Part shown: in pieces, positions 24,024 through 32,366 of the stretch
How positions within the stretch are numbered: the first letter of the stretch is position 1
Layout: each line of letters starts with the position of its first letter
DNA from: RGIG4608 sp051867875
GTDB taxonomy: Bacteria; Bacillota; Clostridia; Oscillospirales; CAG-272
DNA length: 64,000 nt
Assembly: GCA_051867875.1 (NCBI GenBank)
Contig: JBJDZG010000025.1
Coordinates: 60,198-124,197, forward strand
Reading direction: 5' to 3'
Program-made: the position numbers and the translations under genes
Notes under the pieces: generated by a model
What the model was told of the DNA's origin: nothing
Databases searched by the model: none
Seen by the model: the letters and a program-made list of their open reading frames with translations, nothing else

Positions 24024-24683
24024 TCATTCTTTCTCCAATGAGAGCTTGTCGAGTCCTGCTTTATGGAGCAGATACGTGCCGAGAAGGAACGTTCCCTGTC
24101 CTACGACGTTAACTCCCTCTGCTATCCAGTTCATAGATGCTTCGGCGAAGTCCTTTGAGGAGAGATATCCCATTCCGAGAGAGCAAATGAAGGAAAGAGC
24201 GAACAGAGCGATAAGTGCGGGTTTGCCGAGCTTCTTTGCGAGAATACAAAGCACTACGTCAAGGCAGGCAAGACCTGCAACCATAAGTCCGACGAAGATG
24301 AAGGTCCCCTTATATTCGGGGGGAAGAGCTGCCGCGCCGGAGAGGAGAACTACGGGGAGAGCGAAAGAATTGAGACTCTTTTCGGTCTGGCGGTGGCAGA
24401 GCATAGCCACGGCACCGACGCCCGCAAGCATAAAGCCTATTGACTGAACGGGGAAGAACATGGCGTTAAGGGGTGAGAAATCGCAAACGTTCGATGCGAC
24501 GAGCAATTTCCACGTTGCTTTGAGCGCACCCGCTACGACTACGTCAATAACGCCCGTGCAGAAGAGCGCGTACGCTCCCTTGCTCATTTTATTGTAGAGG
24601 TCTCTCATCAAAATTACGGCGCCCATTGCAAAGCAAATTACGGGTATGTAGTCAACGAGAGCCATTGAAACTGTATATTCCAT
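24024..24683 (-). CDS. Unrecognised polytopic membrane protein of the TetR operon
   Basis: This 219-residue protein has AAGGAAG before its ATG and about six to seven hydrophobic segments spread over the whole length (for example 9-25, 37-57, 79-97, 107-120, 125-150, 155-172). It has few charged residues inside the helices and a short polar C-terminus ending LEKE. I do not recognise the family. Size and helix number would suit a sensor, a small transporter or a quinone-linked membrane subunit. It sits between a DUF1295 membrane protein and an unrecognised soluble protein in the same operon. Confidence 0.8.
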   Translation of the reverse strand: MEYTVSMALVDYIPVICFAMGAVILMRDLYNKMSKGAYALFCTGVIDVVVAGALKATWKLLVASNVCDFSPLNAMFFPVQSIGFMLAGVGAVAMLCHRQTEKSLNSFALPVVLLSGAAALPPEYKGTFIFVGLMVAGLACLDVVLCILAKKLGKPALIALFALSFICSLGMGYLSSKDFAEASMNWIAEGVNVVGQGTFLLGTYLLHKAGLDKLSLEKE

Positions 24684-24703
24684 AAGTCAACTTCCTTTTT
24701 ATC

Positions 24704-25516
24704 TTATTTTTTCTTATTGAGATGATAAAGGGGAATAAGGGGGAGAATGATGGGGGTCTTATTTGCGTAATCGTTGTATGCCTTATCGTCGCCGTAGCGA
24801 GCCATCTGGCGCTTTTCAAGTCTTTGCGCGCCGTTGAACATAATGAACACGATAGCGACGTATGCGAAAATTGCCATTATCCACTGACCTGCACCCGTGT
24901 AAGCAGTAACACCGCTTACGAAAACGCCCGTCCAGAAAGTAATTTCGCCGAGGTAGTTGGGGCAACGTACGATTCTGTAAAGTCCCTTTGTCGCAACGGA
25001 GTTTGGATTTTCCTTCTTCTGTGCGGATTTCTGCATATCTGCAACTGATTCGAGAACGAGTCCGAGAATGGAGATAGCAAAGCCGATTACGGGAACGAGC
25101 ACGTCGGCGCTTCCGTTAGCGTAACGGAAAAGCATGGGGCTTACCTGAGCGGTATAGAGAATGGAAACGAACACCCAGATAAATGCCAATACGAACACGG
25201 GCATTTTCTTTTCGTTGTTTTTTGCAAGCGTGTCCTTTGCTACGTCCGTCTTTTTGAAGGACGCGTTCTTGAATTCGCGGACAAGGAGAAATCCCGAAAG
25301 GCGCGCGCCGTAAACTGCGAAGAGGAGAGCCTGAACTACCGCTATCCAAAGGGGAGCGCCCGAGGGATTTGCAAGTGCCATGATGAGAACCGTAACGCCG
25401 CCTGCGGCTACCGCAAAGCCGTAGCCGATTGAAAGGAAATATACGAATTTATAAAATCCGACACAGCAGGCAACTGCACACACTGCGAGGATTATGCCGA
25501 GAAGATTCCAATACAT
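24704..25516 (-). CDS. DUF1295 membrane protein (steroid 5-alpha-reductase/isoprenylcysteine methyltransferase-like fold)
   Basis: This 270-residue protein has AAGGAGG before its ATG and about seven helices. The C-terminal signature GLYRIVRCPNYLGEITFWTGVFV, followed by KRQMARYGDDKAYNDYANKTPI, is characteristic of DUF1295 and related NADPH-binding membrane reductases and methyltransferases. Known relatives reduce steroid or lipid double bonds or methylate membrane-bound substrates. In this operon it keeps company with a Rossmann oxidoreductase and an FMN-type protein, so a hydrophobic substrate is plausible. The specific reaction is inferred and unproven. Confidence 0.85.
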   Translation of the reverse strand: MYWNLLGIILAVCAVACCVGFYKFVYFLSIGYGFAVAAGGVTVLIMALANPSGAPLWIAVVQALLFAVYGARLSGFLLVREFKNASFKKTDVAKDTLAKNNEKKMPVFVLAFIWVFVSILYTAQVSPMLFRYANGSADVLVPVIGFAISILGLVLESVADMQKSAQKKENPNSVATKGLYRIVRCPNYLGEITFWTGVFVSGVTAYTGAGQWIMAIFAYVAIVFIMFNGAQRLEKRQMARYGDDKAYNDYANKTPIILPLIPLYHLNKKK

Positions 25517-25528
25517 ATTTTTGCCTCC

Positions 25529-26386
25529 TTATTTGCCGAAATAGCTCTTGATGTACTCGGCAAAGCTTGCGTCGCCCGTCTCGGTGTCGCCTACGAGGTC
25601 GTGGCTGAGAGTCCATTTCGAGAAGAGAATAATGTCGTGCTTACCTGCTTTTTTAATCTTGGGAAGATTTGCGAGTATTCCGAAGAGCCAGATGGGAGCC
25701 CATTTAATCTTCAAGGGCTTATTTGCCGCTTCGAAGCACATAGCCGCCATTTCCTCGTAGGTATAAGTTTCCTTGCCGCCCACGTTATATACGGCGTTCG
25801 TGTCGTTCATGTGCTCGGCGATGAATGCCGCAAAGTCGGGGCAGTCAACTACGTTTGCCTTAACGTGTCCGTAGCCCTTGAGAAGCTGCATCTCGCCCTT
25901 ATCCACGTAGGGCTTGAACACCTTTGCAATATCGTAGAAATAACCTGTGGGACGGTAGATAACGTATTCCATATCGCCCTTTTTAATCTCTTCTTCAAGA
26001 AGATATTTAGCGTGGAGCATGGGCACTTTTTCAGCGCCCGGCTCATCGCAGGAAATTACGGAAATGTAGTTGAATTTCTTTACTCCTGCTCTCTTTGCCT
26101 CGTTGTAGAGGTTGAGATTGCCCCGGTAGTCGATATCGTAAGCCGTGAAGCGAGTGGATGCGCCCGTAAGTCCCATTGTAGTGATTACTACCTCTGCACC
26201 GTCGCAGAGACCGCGGAGTGTTTCGGGGTTAGTTGCGTCGATTTTTACAAATGAATATTTGCCCTCTGTGCCTGCTACGTTGCCCTCTTTGAGGTCGGCG
26301 GCAACGACTTCGTGTCCGTCAGCACAGACTTTTTTGAGTATTTCGGCGCCGAGATTACCGAAAGCGCCTGCAATTACAACCTTCAT
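25529..26386 (-). CDS. NAD(P)-binding atypical SDR (NmrA/epimerase-like)
   Basis: This 285-residue protein has AAAGGAG before its ATG. The N-terminal Rossmann motif is VIAGAFGNLGAEI (about residues 4-16), followed by ATNPETLRGLCDGAEVVITTMG. I see no clear YxxxK active site at the usual place; YDIDYRGNL and YISVISCDE occupy that region, which suggests an atypical SDR such as an NADPH-dependent reductase, epimerase-like enzyme or redox sensor. It belongs to the TetR operon between an FMN-binding protein and the DUF1295 protein. Confidence 0.85.
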   Translation of the reverse strand: MKVVIAGAFGNLGAEILKKVCADGHEVVAADLKEGNVAGTEGKYSFVKIDATNPETLRGLCDGAEVVITTMGLTGASTRFTAYDIDYRGNLNLYNEAKRAGVKKFNYISVISCDEPGAEKVPMLHAKYLLEEEIKKGDMEYVIYRPTGYFYDIAKVFKPYVDKGEMQLLKGYGHVKANVVDCPDFAAFIAEHMNDTNAVYNVGGKETYTYEEMAAMCFEAANKPLKIKWAPIWLFGILANLPKIKKAGKHDIILFSKWTLSHDLVGDTETGDASFAEYIKSYFGK

Positions 26387-26411
26387 TGATTTTCTCCTTT
26401 ATTTTTTGAAA

Positions 26412-27341
26412 TTATTTCTTATTCTTTTCTTTGGAACGCTTATCGTTGATGATAGCCATTTCCTTTGCGGTGATGAGAGTACAGTTGTTTTCTCTTGCCC
26501 ACTCTACGCAACCTTTGAGAACGACGGGAAGGAATATGCGGGGAACGCCGAGAATGGTTTCAAGTGCGTCGTCGGTAAATTTAACCTTATCGTCTGCGCG
26601 GTCGGCGGCATAGCGTACGGATTCAAGAGAAGCCTTTCTTACCTGAAGAAGCTCGGCTCTCATGCGTGTCTTTCTGTGGAACCAGAAGTTTTTACTGTCT
26701 CTGTAACCGTAGTCAACGGGAAGAGGGGGGAAGTCCTTGGATTTTACGCCGCGGATTATCGCGTCGCTGTACTTCTTCTTCATGAGGATTCGGTCAATCT
26801 TGAGAATGAAGTGAGCGCCGAACTTACTCGTGATACCGTTGAAATCGTGGTACGGTCCTTCGTAGCCGTTGAGCTCGCCGGGCATATCCTTATCCGCGCC
26901 GTCAAGCTCGCGCACCCACGTGCATTCGATTGCCTGGATCGCGTCGGTGAGCACCATGGGACGGACGTCGGAGGGGTCGAGCTCTTGCGTAAGTCCCATT
27001 TCAAGTCTGAAATTGCACTTGGGCATCTTATCGGAGGGCTTGTCGCCGGGCCAGGAGAGCTTTACTGCTTCCTTAAAGGACGAGGGCTTGTCGTCGATGA
27101 AATTGAGCGTACATTTGCCGTTTCTGAGAATGTTCTGTGCTGTGTTTGACGAGTTGCGGCAGGAAAGGAGCATTGCGTAATAGTCCTTGCCCGCTACGTA
27201 ATAGGGCTGAACGAGTGAGTAAGGACCGAGGTTTGTCGTGCCGTCCTCACAAAGTGTGGAAATGATGACTGTGGGCATAGGGAAAAACAGGGAAGTCTGA
27301 TAGAAGTTATCCACTATGCGAAGATTTTCAAAACTGCTCAT
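26412..27341 (-). CDS. Flavin-reductase-like FMN-binding split-barrel protein
   Basis: This 309-residue protein follows the regulator with an AAAAGGAG site. The N-terminal 190 residues look like a flavin reductase-like barrel: MPTVIISTLCEDGTTNLGPYSLVQP, then LLSCRNSSNTAQNI and GKCTLNFID match the FMN-binding strands. The C-terminal 100 residues, rich in Lys and Arg with FWFHRKTRMRAELL, form an extra helical domain not seen in plain flavin reductases. It could supply reduced flavin to, or act with, the SDR and DUF1295 proteins encoded downstream. The substrate is unknown. Confidence 0.8.
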   Translation of the reverse strand: MSSFENLRIVDNFYQTSLFFPMPTVIISTLCEDGTTNLGPYSLVQPYYVAGKDYYAMLLSCRNSSNTAQNILRNGKCTLNFIDDKPSSFKEAVKLSWPGDKPSDKMPKCNFRLEMGLTQELDPSDVRPMVLTDAIQAIECTWVRELDGADKDMPGELNGYEGPYHDFNGITSKFGAHFILKIDRILMKKKYSDAIIRGVKSKDFPPLPVDYGYRDSKNFWFHRKTRMRAELLQVRKASLESVRYAADRADDKVKFTDDALETILGVPRIFLPVVLKGCVEWARENNCTLITAKEMAIINDKRSKEKNKK

Positions 27342-27373
27342 AATTTTTTCTCCTTTTGATTTTTATGATAAAT

Positions 27374-27904
27374 TTATTTTGAAAACAATTTATTGATTAT
27401 AGGCTCTATATCGCTGTAATCCTTTTTTGCGACCGTCCAGGTGAGCACTGCTTCCGAAACGAACTCGGAAAGAAATTCCGCGTTCTCGTAGCCCTCTGCT
27501 GCGCAAACTTTACATAGCGGTTCGGAAATCTGCGAGCGCAGGAGCTTATGCTTATGTCCGACGGAGCCGTAAAAGGCTTTTATTGCGCCGTTTGACGAGA
27601 AAAGGGAAGTATTATTCTCGATAAATTCCGTCAGCTCTGCGTACATTAAGCGTACCAGCTCTGCGGGTGCTTTCCCACTCTCGCTTGCGCCTTTTATTCT
27701 CTCAACCCGCTCCTGCCAATCTTCAAGCAGGAAGGTTGCGATGAGCATATCCTTGGATTTGAAATAGTTGTAGAACGTTCCGAGTCCGAGACCGCAACCC
27801 TTTGCGATGCTTCGTATCGTAACTGAGTCGTAGCCGTTATCTGCAATCTGTTTTTTCGTTTCGTTTATCAGAAGCTCACGGACGTTTTCTATGATTTTAG
27901 GAAT
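27374..27904 (-). CDS. TetR/AcrR family transcriptional regulator, apparent ATT start codon
   Basis: The first ATG in this frame (27748) would give 124 residues and remove the DNA-binding domain. Upstream the frame stays open and encodes PKIIENVRELLINETKKQIA, then TIRSIAKGCGLGLGTFYNYFKSKD, a textbook TetR helix-turn-helix. The residue before PKII, where family members have Met, is coded by ATT at 27902-27904, six bases after a GGGGGG ribosome site. That gives 176 residues. A sigma-A promoter and a palindromic operator lie directly upstream, so it probably represses itself and the five genes that follow. The ligand is unknown. Confidence 0.85.
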   Translation of the reverse strand: MPKIIENVRELLINETKKQIADNGYDSVTIRSIAKGCGLGLGTFYNYFKSKDMLIATFLLEDWQERVERIKGASESGKAPAELVRLMYAELTEFIENNTSLFSSNGAIKAFYGSVGHKHKLLRSQISEPLCKVCAAEGYENAEFLSEFVSEAVLTWTVAKKDYSDIEPIINKLFSK

Positions 27905-27927
27905 AAAAATCCCCCCTTTTGTATTTA

Positions 27928-27941
27928 ATGAACTTGTTCAT
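27928..27941. promoter_or_regulatory. Candidate TetR operator palindrome
   Basis: ATGAAC-TT-GTTCAT is a perfect 6-bp dyad, extended by three more T/A pairs after one mismatch. It lies six bases downstream of the -10 box, over the likely start site, which suits autorepression. Confidence 0.65.
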
Positions 27942-27947
27942 AAAACA

Positions 27948-27976
27948 ATTATACACGTTTGTTAAAAAGTAGTCAA
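27948..27976 (-). promoter_or_regulatory. Promoter of the TetR operon
   Basis: On the minus strand TTGACT (27971-27976) and TATAAT (27948-27953), 17-base spacer, about 45 bases before the proposed ATT start. Confidence 0.85.
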
Positions 27977-27979
27977 TAT

Positions 27980-28012
27980 TTTTCACAAAAAATTCAACAT
28001 TTTTTGTGAAAA
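27980..28012. promoter_or_regulatory. 13-bp inverted repeat between the tetR and pflB promoters
   Basis: TTTTCACAAAAAA (27980-27992) and its exact complement (28000-28012) flank a 7-base spacer. It could be an operator or a hairpin. The remaining intergenic DNA to 28176 is AT-rich with no gene that I can see. Confidence 0.5.
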
Positions 28013-28176
28013 TATGAAAAAGATATTTGTACAAAATAGCCAACACAAAAAGGCTCATTTTTTTTGATTTTTTAAGAAAATCAGGTCAAAAAAGTGTAAA
28101 ATTGCCAAAAAAATAACGATTTTTCACATTTTTCTTTGTTTGGAACATAATTTTTATAAAAAATCTTTGTTTATTA

Positions 28177-28205
28177 TTGACAAAGCTACATATATATATT
28201 ATAAT
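28177..28205 (+). promoter_or_regulatory. Sigma-A promoter of pflB-pflA
   Basis: TTGACA (28177-28182) and TATAAT (28200-28205), 17-base spacer, perfect consensus; GGAGG lies just before the pflB ATG. Confidence 0.9.
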
Positions 28206-28258
28206 GAGTGCGACGATTTTATGTGAAGAACAATAAATTTGAATTTTCGGAGGTAAAT

Positions 28259-30490
28259 ATGGAATTCAAACAATGGGAAGGTTTCGCAGGCGAAACCTGG
28301 AAGAACGAAATTAACGTTCGCAACTTTATTAAAAACAACTACACTCCTTTCCTTGACGAGCCTACGTTTCTTTGCGGTCCCACCGAGAGAACGAATGCTT
28401 CCATGGAAAAGCTTAACGCGCTCCTTAAAGAGGAGATGGCAAAGGGCGGAGTTCTTGACGTGGATACAACTAAAACGACGACACTCACCTCCCACGCTCC
28501 CGGTTATCTTGACAAGGATACGGACATCATCGTGGGACTTCAGACAGACGCGCCTCTTCGCCGTGCGGTTAACCCCTTCGGCGGAATGAGAATGGTTAAG
28601 GCTTCTCTTAAAGCTTACGGCTACGAGCTCTCGCCCGAGGTTGAAAACGAATTTAAGTTCACAAAGACACACAATGACGGCGTTTTCAGCATTTACACCG
28701 ACGAGATTAAGGCGCTCCGCCACTGTGCGCTTCTCACGGGACTTCCCGACGCTTACGGCAGAGGAAGAATCATCGGCGACTACCGCAGAATTGCTCTTTA
28801 CGGAGTTGATGCACTTATCGAGCAGAAGAAGGCGGACAAGAAGGCTTACGGCAAAAAGGGAATGACCGTTGACAATATGAGAACTCTTGAGGAGCTTGCG
28901 GACCAGATTAAAGCTCTTGAGGACCTTAAAAAGATGGCGGCGGCTTACGGCTTTGACATTTCACAGCCTGCGTCCAACGCGAGAGAGGCTATTCAGTGGA
29001 CGTATTTCGGCTACCTTGGCGCAAACAAGGAGCAGAACGGCGCGGCGATGAGCTTCGGACGCAACTGCACGTTCTTTGACATTTATATTGAAAAGGATAT
29101 CGCAAACGGCACTCTTACCGAGGAAGAAGCTCAGGAGCTTATAGACGATCTCGTAATCAAGCTCCGTATGGCACGCCACCTCAGAACTCCCGAGTACAAC
29201 GAGCTCTTCGGCGGCGACCCCATGTGGATTACCGAGAGTATCGGCGGTATGGGTGAGAGCCATAAGACTCTCGTTACAAAGACGTCTTACAGAATACTCA
29301 ACACGCTTTACAACCTCGGACCTGCACCGGAGCCCAACCTTACGATTTTGTGGAGCGATGCACTTCCCACTCCCTTTAAGAAATTCTGCGCTAAGGTTTC
29401 TATTGACACCGACTCCATTCAGTACGAGAACGACGACCTTATGCGCCCCATCTTCGGCGACGACTATGCTATTGCCTGCTGTGTTTCTGCTATGAAGGTT
29501 GGCAGACAGATGCAGTTCTTCGGTGCGAGAACAAACCTTGCAAAGCTCCTGCTTTTAGCTATCAACGGCGGTGTTGACAACGTTTTCGGCACGAGAGTAG
29601 GTCCTCAGATGCCCGTTATGGACGACGAGTACCTCGATTACGACAAGGTTATGGACCGTTTCAAGGTTTATCTCTCCTGGCTCTGCGAGGCTTACGTCAA
29701 CACTATGAACTGTATCCATTACAGCCACGACCGTTACTCTTATGAAAAGCTCCAGATGGCGCTTCACGATACGGAAGTTGACCGTCTTATGGCGTTCGGT
29801 ATCGCGGGCTTTTCCGTTATCGTTGACTCGCTTTCCGCAATCAGATACGCAAGGGTTAAGCCCATAAAGAACGAAGAGGGAATCATCGTTGACTTTGAAA
29901 CCGAAGGCGAATTTCCCACTTACGGAAACGACGACGACAGAGCGGACGACATCGGTCAGAAGATAATTCACAGAATGATGAAAGAGCTTCGCAAGACTCC
30001 CACTTACAGAAATGCAAGACACACTCTTTCCATTCTTACGATTACTTCCAACGTCGTTTACGGTAAAAAGACAGGCGCAACTCCCGACGGAAGAAAGGCG
30101 GGCGAGCCCTTCGCTCCCGGTGCCAACCCCATGCACAACAGAGAGCGCAACGGCGCACTTTCCTCTCTCAACTCCGTTTCCAAGATGCCCTACGTTGACG
30201 CTATGGACGGTATTTCCAATACCTTCTCAATCGTTCCCGACGCGCTTGGAAAGGACAAGAAATCGAGAGTTAAGAACCTTGTCAATATCATCGACGGATA
30301 TTTCGGAAACAACGCTCACCACCTCAACGTCAACGTTCTGAACAGAGATACTCTTCTCAAAGCTTACGAAAATCCGGAGCTTTATCCCAACCTCACTATC
30401 CGTGTTTCGGGTTATGCCGTTAACTTCTGCCGTCTGAGCAGGGAGCAGCAGAGAGAGGTTATCTCCCGTACCTTCCACGACGCGGTATAA
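28259..30490 (+). CDS. pflB: Formate C-acetyltransferase (pyruvate formate-lyase)
   Basis: ATG 28259 follows CGGAGGTAAAT and gives 743 residues, normal for PFL; the upstream in-frame ATG has no site and an unconserved lead. The active-site cysteine pair is in IACCVSAM (about residues 405-406) and the radical glycine in RVSGYAVNF (about residue 718). The enzyme turns pyruvate and CoA into acetyl-CoA and formate under anaerobic conditions. Its activase is encoded next on the same transcript. A perfect sigma-A promoter and high similarity to consensus codons suggest strong expression. Confidence 0.97.
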   Translation: MEFKQWEGFAGETWKNEINVRNFIKNNYTPFLDEPTFLCGPTERTNASMEKLNALLKEEMAKGGVLDVDTTKTTTLTSHAPGYLDKDTDIIVGLQTDAPLRRAVNPFGGMRMVKASLKAYGYELSPEVENEFKFTKTHNDGVFSIYTDEIKALRHCALLTGLPDAYGRGRIIGDYRRIALYGVDALIEQKKADKKAYGKKGMTVDNMRTLEELADQIKALEDLKKMAAAYGFDISQPASNAREAIQWTYFGYLGANKEQNGAAMSFGRNCTFFDIYIEKDIANGTLTEEEAQELIDDLVIKLRMARHLRTPEYNELFGGDPMWITESIGGMGESHKTLVTKTSYRILNTLYNLGPAPEPNLTILWSDALPTPFKKFCAKVSIDTDSIQYENDDLMRPIFGDDYAIACCVSAMKVGRQMQFFGARTNLAKLLLLAINGGVDNVFGTRVGPQMPVMDDEYLDYDKVMDRFKVYLSWLCEAYVNTMNCIHYSHDRYSYEKLQMALHDTEVDRLMAFGIAGFSVIVDSLSAIRYARVKPIKNEEGIIVDFETEGEFPTYGNDDDRADDIGQKIIHRMMKELRKTPTYRNARHTLSILTITSNVVYGKKTGATPDGRKAGEPFAPGANPMHNRERNGALSSLNSVSKMPYVDAMDGISNTFSIVPDALGKDKKSRVKNLVNIIDGYFGNNAHHLNVNVLNRDTLLKAYENPELYPNLTIRVSGYAVNFCRLSREQQREVISRTFHDAV

Positions 30491-30502
30491 GGTATGTTAT
30501 AA

Positions 30503-31207
30503 ATGACAGGAAGAGTTCATTCTTTTCAAAGCCTCGGCACGGTTGACGGTCCGTCGCTTCGCTCGGTGGTCTTTATGCAGGGCTGTCCTCTGCGTTGCGT
30601 TTGCTGCCACAACCCCGACACTTGGGATTTTAAGGGCGGTACGGAATACACTCCCGAACAGCTTGCCGAGAAGGTTTTGAAATATAAAAGATATTACGGC
30701 AAAGAGGGCGGAATTACCGTTTCCGGCGGTGAGCCCTTGATGCAAGCCGAATTTGTTTATGAGCTTTTTAAGATTTTGCACGGGCACGGAATATCGACCT
30801 GCCTTGACACGAGCGGTTACGTTTTTAATGATACCGTAAAACGGCTGCTTGACGAAACGGATATCGTGCTTCTTGATTTTAAGTATACAAATGAGGAAGA
30901 TTATTTTAAGTACACGAGGTGCGATATGACGCGCGTTTCGAGATTTCTGGACTATCTTGAAGAAAAAAATATCCGCACGTGGCTTCGCTACGTGGTAATA
31001 CCCGGTCTTAACGATTCCGAGGAGTCCGTCGCCAAGGTTTTTGAACTCAAAAATCGATATGCCTGCGTCGAAAAAGTGGAGCTTTTGCCTTTTCGTAAGC
31101 TCTGCCTTGAAAAGTATGACACGATGGGAATTGAGTTTCCCTTGAAGGACACGCCCGAGGCAAAACAGGAGTTTATCGAACAGCTTTACGAAAAATTTGA
31201 CAAATGA
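30503..31207 (+). CDS. pflA: Pyruvate formate-lyase activating enzyme
   Basis: This 234-residue radical SAM enzyme lies 12 bases after pflB. The cluster motif is CPLRCVCC (Cx3Cx2C, cysteines near 28, 32 and 35), preceded by TVDGPSLRSVVFMQGC and followed by HNPDTW; GGITVSGGEPL is the SAM-binding GGE region. Length and order match PflA. It places the glycyl radical on PflB. A hairpin terminator follows the stop. Confidence 0.96.
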   Translation: MTGRVHSFQSLGTVDGPSLRSVVFMQGCPLRCVCCHNPDTWDFKGGTEYTPEQLAEKVLKYKRYYGKEGGITVSGGEPLMQAEFVYELFKILHGHGISTCLDTSGYVFNDTVKRLLDETDIVLLDFKYTNEEDYFKYTRCDMTRVSRFLDYLEEKNIRTWLRYVVIPGLNDSEESVAKVFELKNRYACVEKVELLPFRKLCLEKYDTMGIEFPLKDTPEAKQEFIEQLYEKFDK

Positions 31208-31216
31208 GATAAAAAG

Positions 31217-31244
31217 AAAAGCGCCCGCGCAAGCGGGTGCTTTT
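31217..31244 (+). terminator. Terminator of pflB-pflA
   Basis: AAAAGCGCCCGC pairs with GCGGGTGCTTTT (one G-T pair) around GCAA, ending in T5. Confidence 0.82.
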
Positions 31245-31245
31245 T

Positions 31246-31892
31246 GAGTCTGTTGTTTACCATACGCAATTTTTTCGTGCGGTCAAAACCCCGCTCTTTT
31301 CGGGGCGTCGAGGACGTCGCCCCCTACGGAATATAATCAAAAATCAACGCGTGGCAAAAAATCATAATGGGTGCGGGCGGGTTTGTTTGCTATCAACAGC
31401 CGTGAAGATACCGAAACTCGTCAGCCACTTTTTCTCTGTTGAAAAAGGCACATTGATGGGCACACAATACATCTAATAAATAAAGACAATTTGCCCATCT
31501 CAAAGCAATTCACCTCGCGGTTTTATAACCGCGTTTTGCGAGCAAAAACGGTGATTTGCACATTCTTCGGCAAAAGAGAAACGCCGAAAGAGAAATTTCG
31601 CCGTTGCGACGGCGACAAGGGCTGCGCGCCCCACCGCCCGCGCCCGCTTTTGAAAAAGCGGGGGAAAACAACATAATGAGTGCAGTGCGAACACCTTAAC
31701 CGTAGGGCGGGGGCTTGCTCCCGCCGTTACAAAATGGGGCAAAACACCCGCTTGGGTGAGGTGCAAACACAACAACCGTAGAGGGCGACGTCCTCGACGG
31801 TCCGTTTTGAAATACAACCAACATAATAAAACAAAAGAATAGGTGCGGTGCGGACTCGTTTGCTATCAACAGCCATGTGGGTGGCTATTCAA
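31246..31892. repeat. Convergent intergenic block of dispersed repeats
   Basis: Between pflA and the Veg-like gene there is no gene. The block holds a right half of the MITE-like element (about 31250-31329, ending in a CCCTACGG hairpin at 31301-31329), a CGCGGTT...AACCGCG hairpin near 31512 that recurs near 63851, a GC-rich hairpin of the second type (31700-31726, minus orientation, core GGCGGG/CCCGCC), and a left half of the MITE-like element (31776 to about 31830). A TTTGCTATCAACAGCC segment occurs twice (about 31388 and 31859). Confidence 0.75.
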
Positions 31893-32138
31893 CTAATTTT
31901 CAAGCTCTTTTATACTGACCTTTCCGATAAAGAGGTCAGTATACTGCACGGTATAGGCTTTTTTCATGCCGTCCTCGACTGTTTCAATGCGAAAGAGGTT
32001 TTTATACACGCCCGTGATGGTAGCGGGTGCGCCCGTTACGTGAATTTTCGGCTTTGTGCTGTGGACGTTTATGTGAATCTCTTTTTGTTTATCGTAAAGC
32101 TCTTTTATTTCGTTTTTTATCAAATCAATGTCCGTCAT
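31893..32138 (-). CDS. Veg-like small protein
   Basis: This 81-residue protein has GGGGG six bases before its ATG and a good promoter. After an N-terminal helix (IDLIKNEIKELYDKQKEI), it continues as a small beta barrel: ATITGVYKNLFRIETV, then YTVQYTDLFIGKVSI. This resembles the Veg family (DUF1021), where a G-V-x-x-x-Y-x-x-x-F pattern and a DVLT-like end occur. Veg proteins affect biofilm and spore outgrowth in Bacillus; the mechanism is unclear. The match is by eye and moderate. Confidence 0.65.
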   Translation of the reverse strand: MTDIDLIKNEIKELYDKQKEIHINVHSTKPKIHVTGAPATITGVYKNLFRIETVEDGMKKAYTVQYTDLFIGKVSIKELEN

Positions 32139-32176
32139 TCCTGCCCCCGTAGAATAAAAAATATTTCCTCAAACGT

Positions 32177-32205
32177 ATTCTACCATAAAATCAAAATTAT
32201 TTCAA
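32177..32205 (-). promoter_or_regulatory. Promoter of the Veg-like gene
   Basis: On the minus strand TTGAAA (32200-32205) and TAGAAT (32177-32182), 17-base spacer. Confidence 0.72.
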
Positions 32206-32298
32206 AGGCGATTTTGAACAAAAACAGAGCAATATATTTTGTGCATATTTCATGACTTTTGCACAAAGAATTTTGTATATAAAAAATCAAAATTTTAA

Positions 32299-32327
32299 TT
32301 GATTTTTTCTTTGCGATATGCTACAAT
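32299..32327 (+). promoter_or_regulatory. Promoter of coaX
   Basis: TTGATT (32299-32304) and TACAAT (32322-32327), 17-base spacer, 39 bases before the coaX ATG. Confidence 0.8.
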
Positions 32328-32366
32328 GTGTTGTCGAGAAAATTGTAGCCAGGAAGGAGAGCTGAA

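Noticed and set aside
26145..27149. 334-codon plus-strand ORF opposite the SDR and flavin protein genes
   Set aside because: Spans two real minus-strand genes and their gap; no domain or ribosome site.
27961..28200. Rex (redox) operator before pflB
   Set aside because: TTGTGAA and TTCACAA half-sites exist but are in the wrong order and spacing for the consensus.
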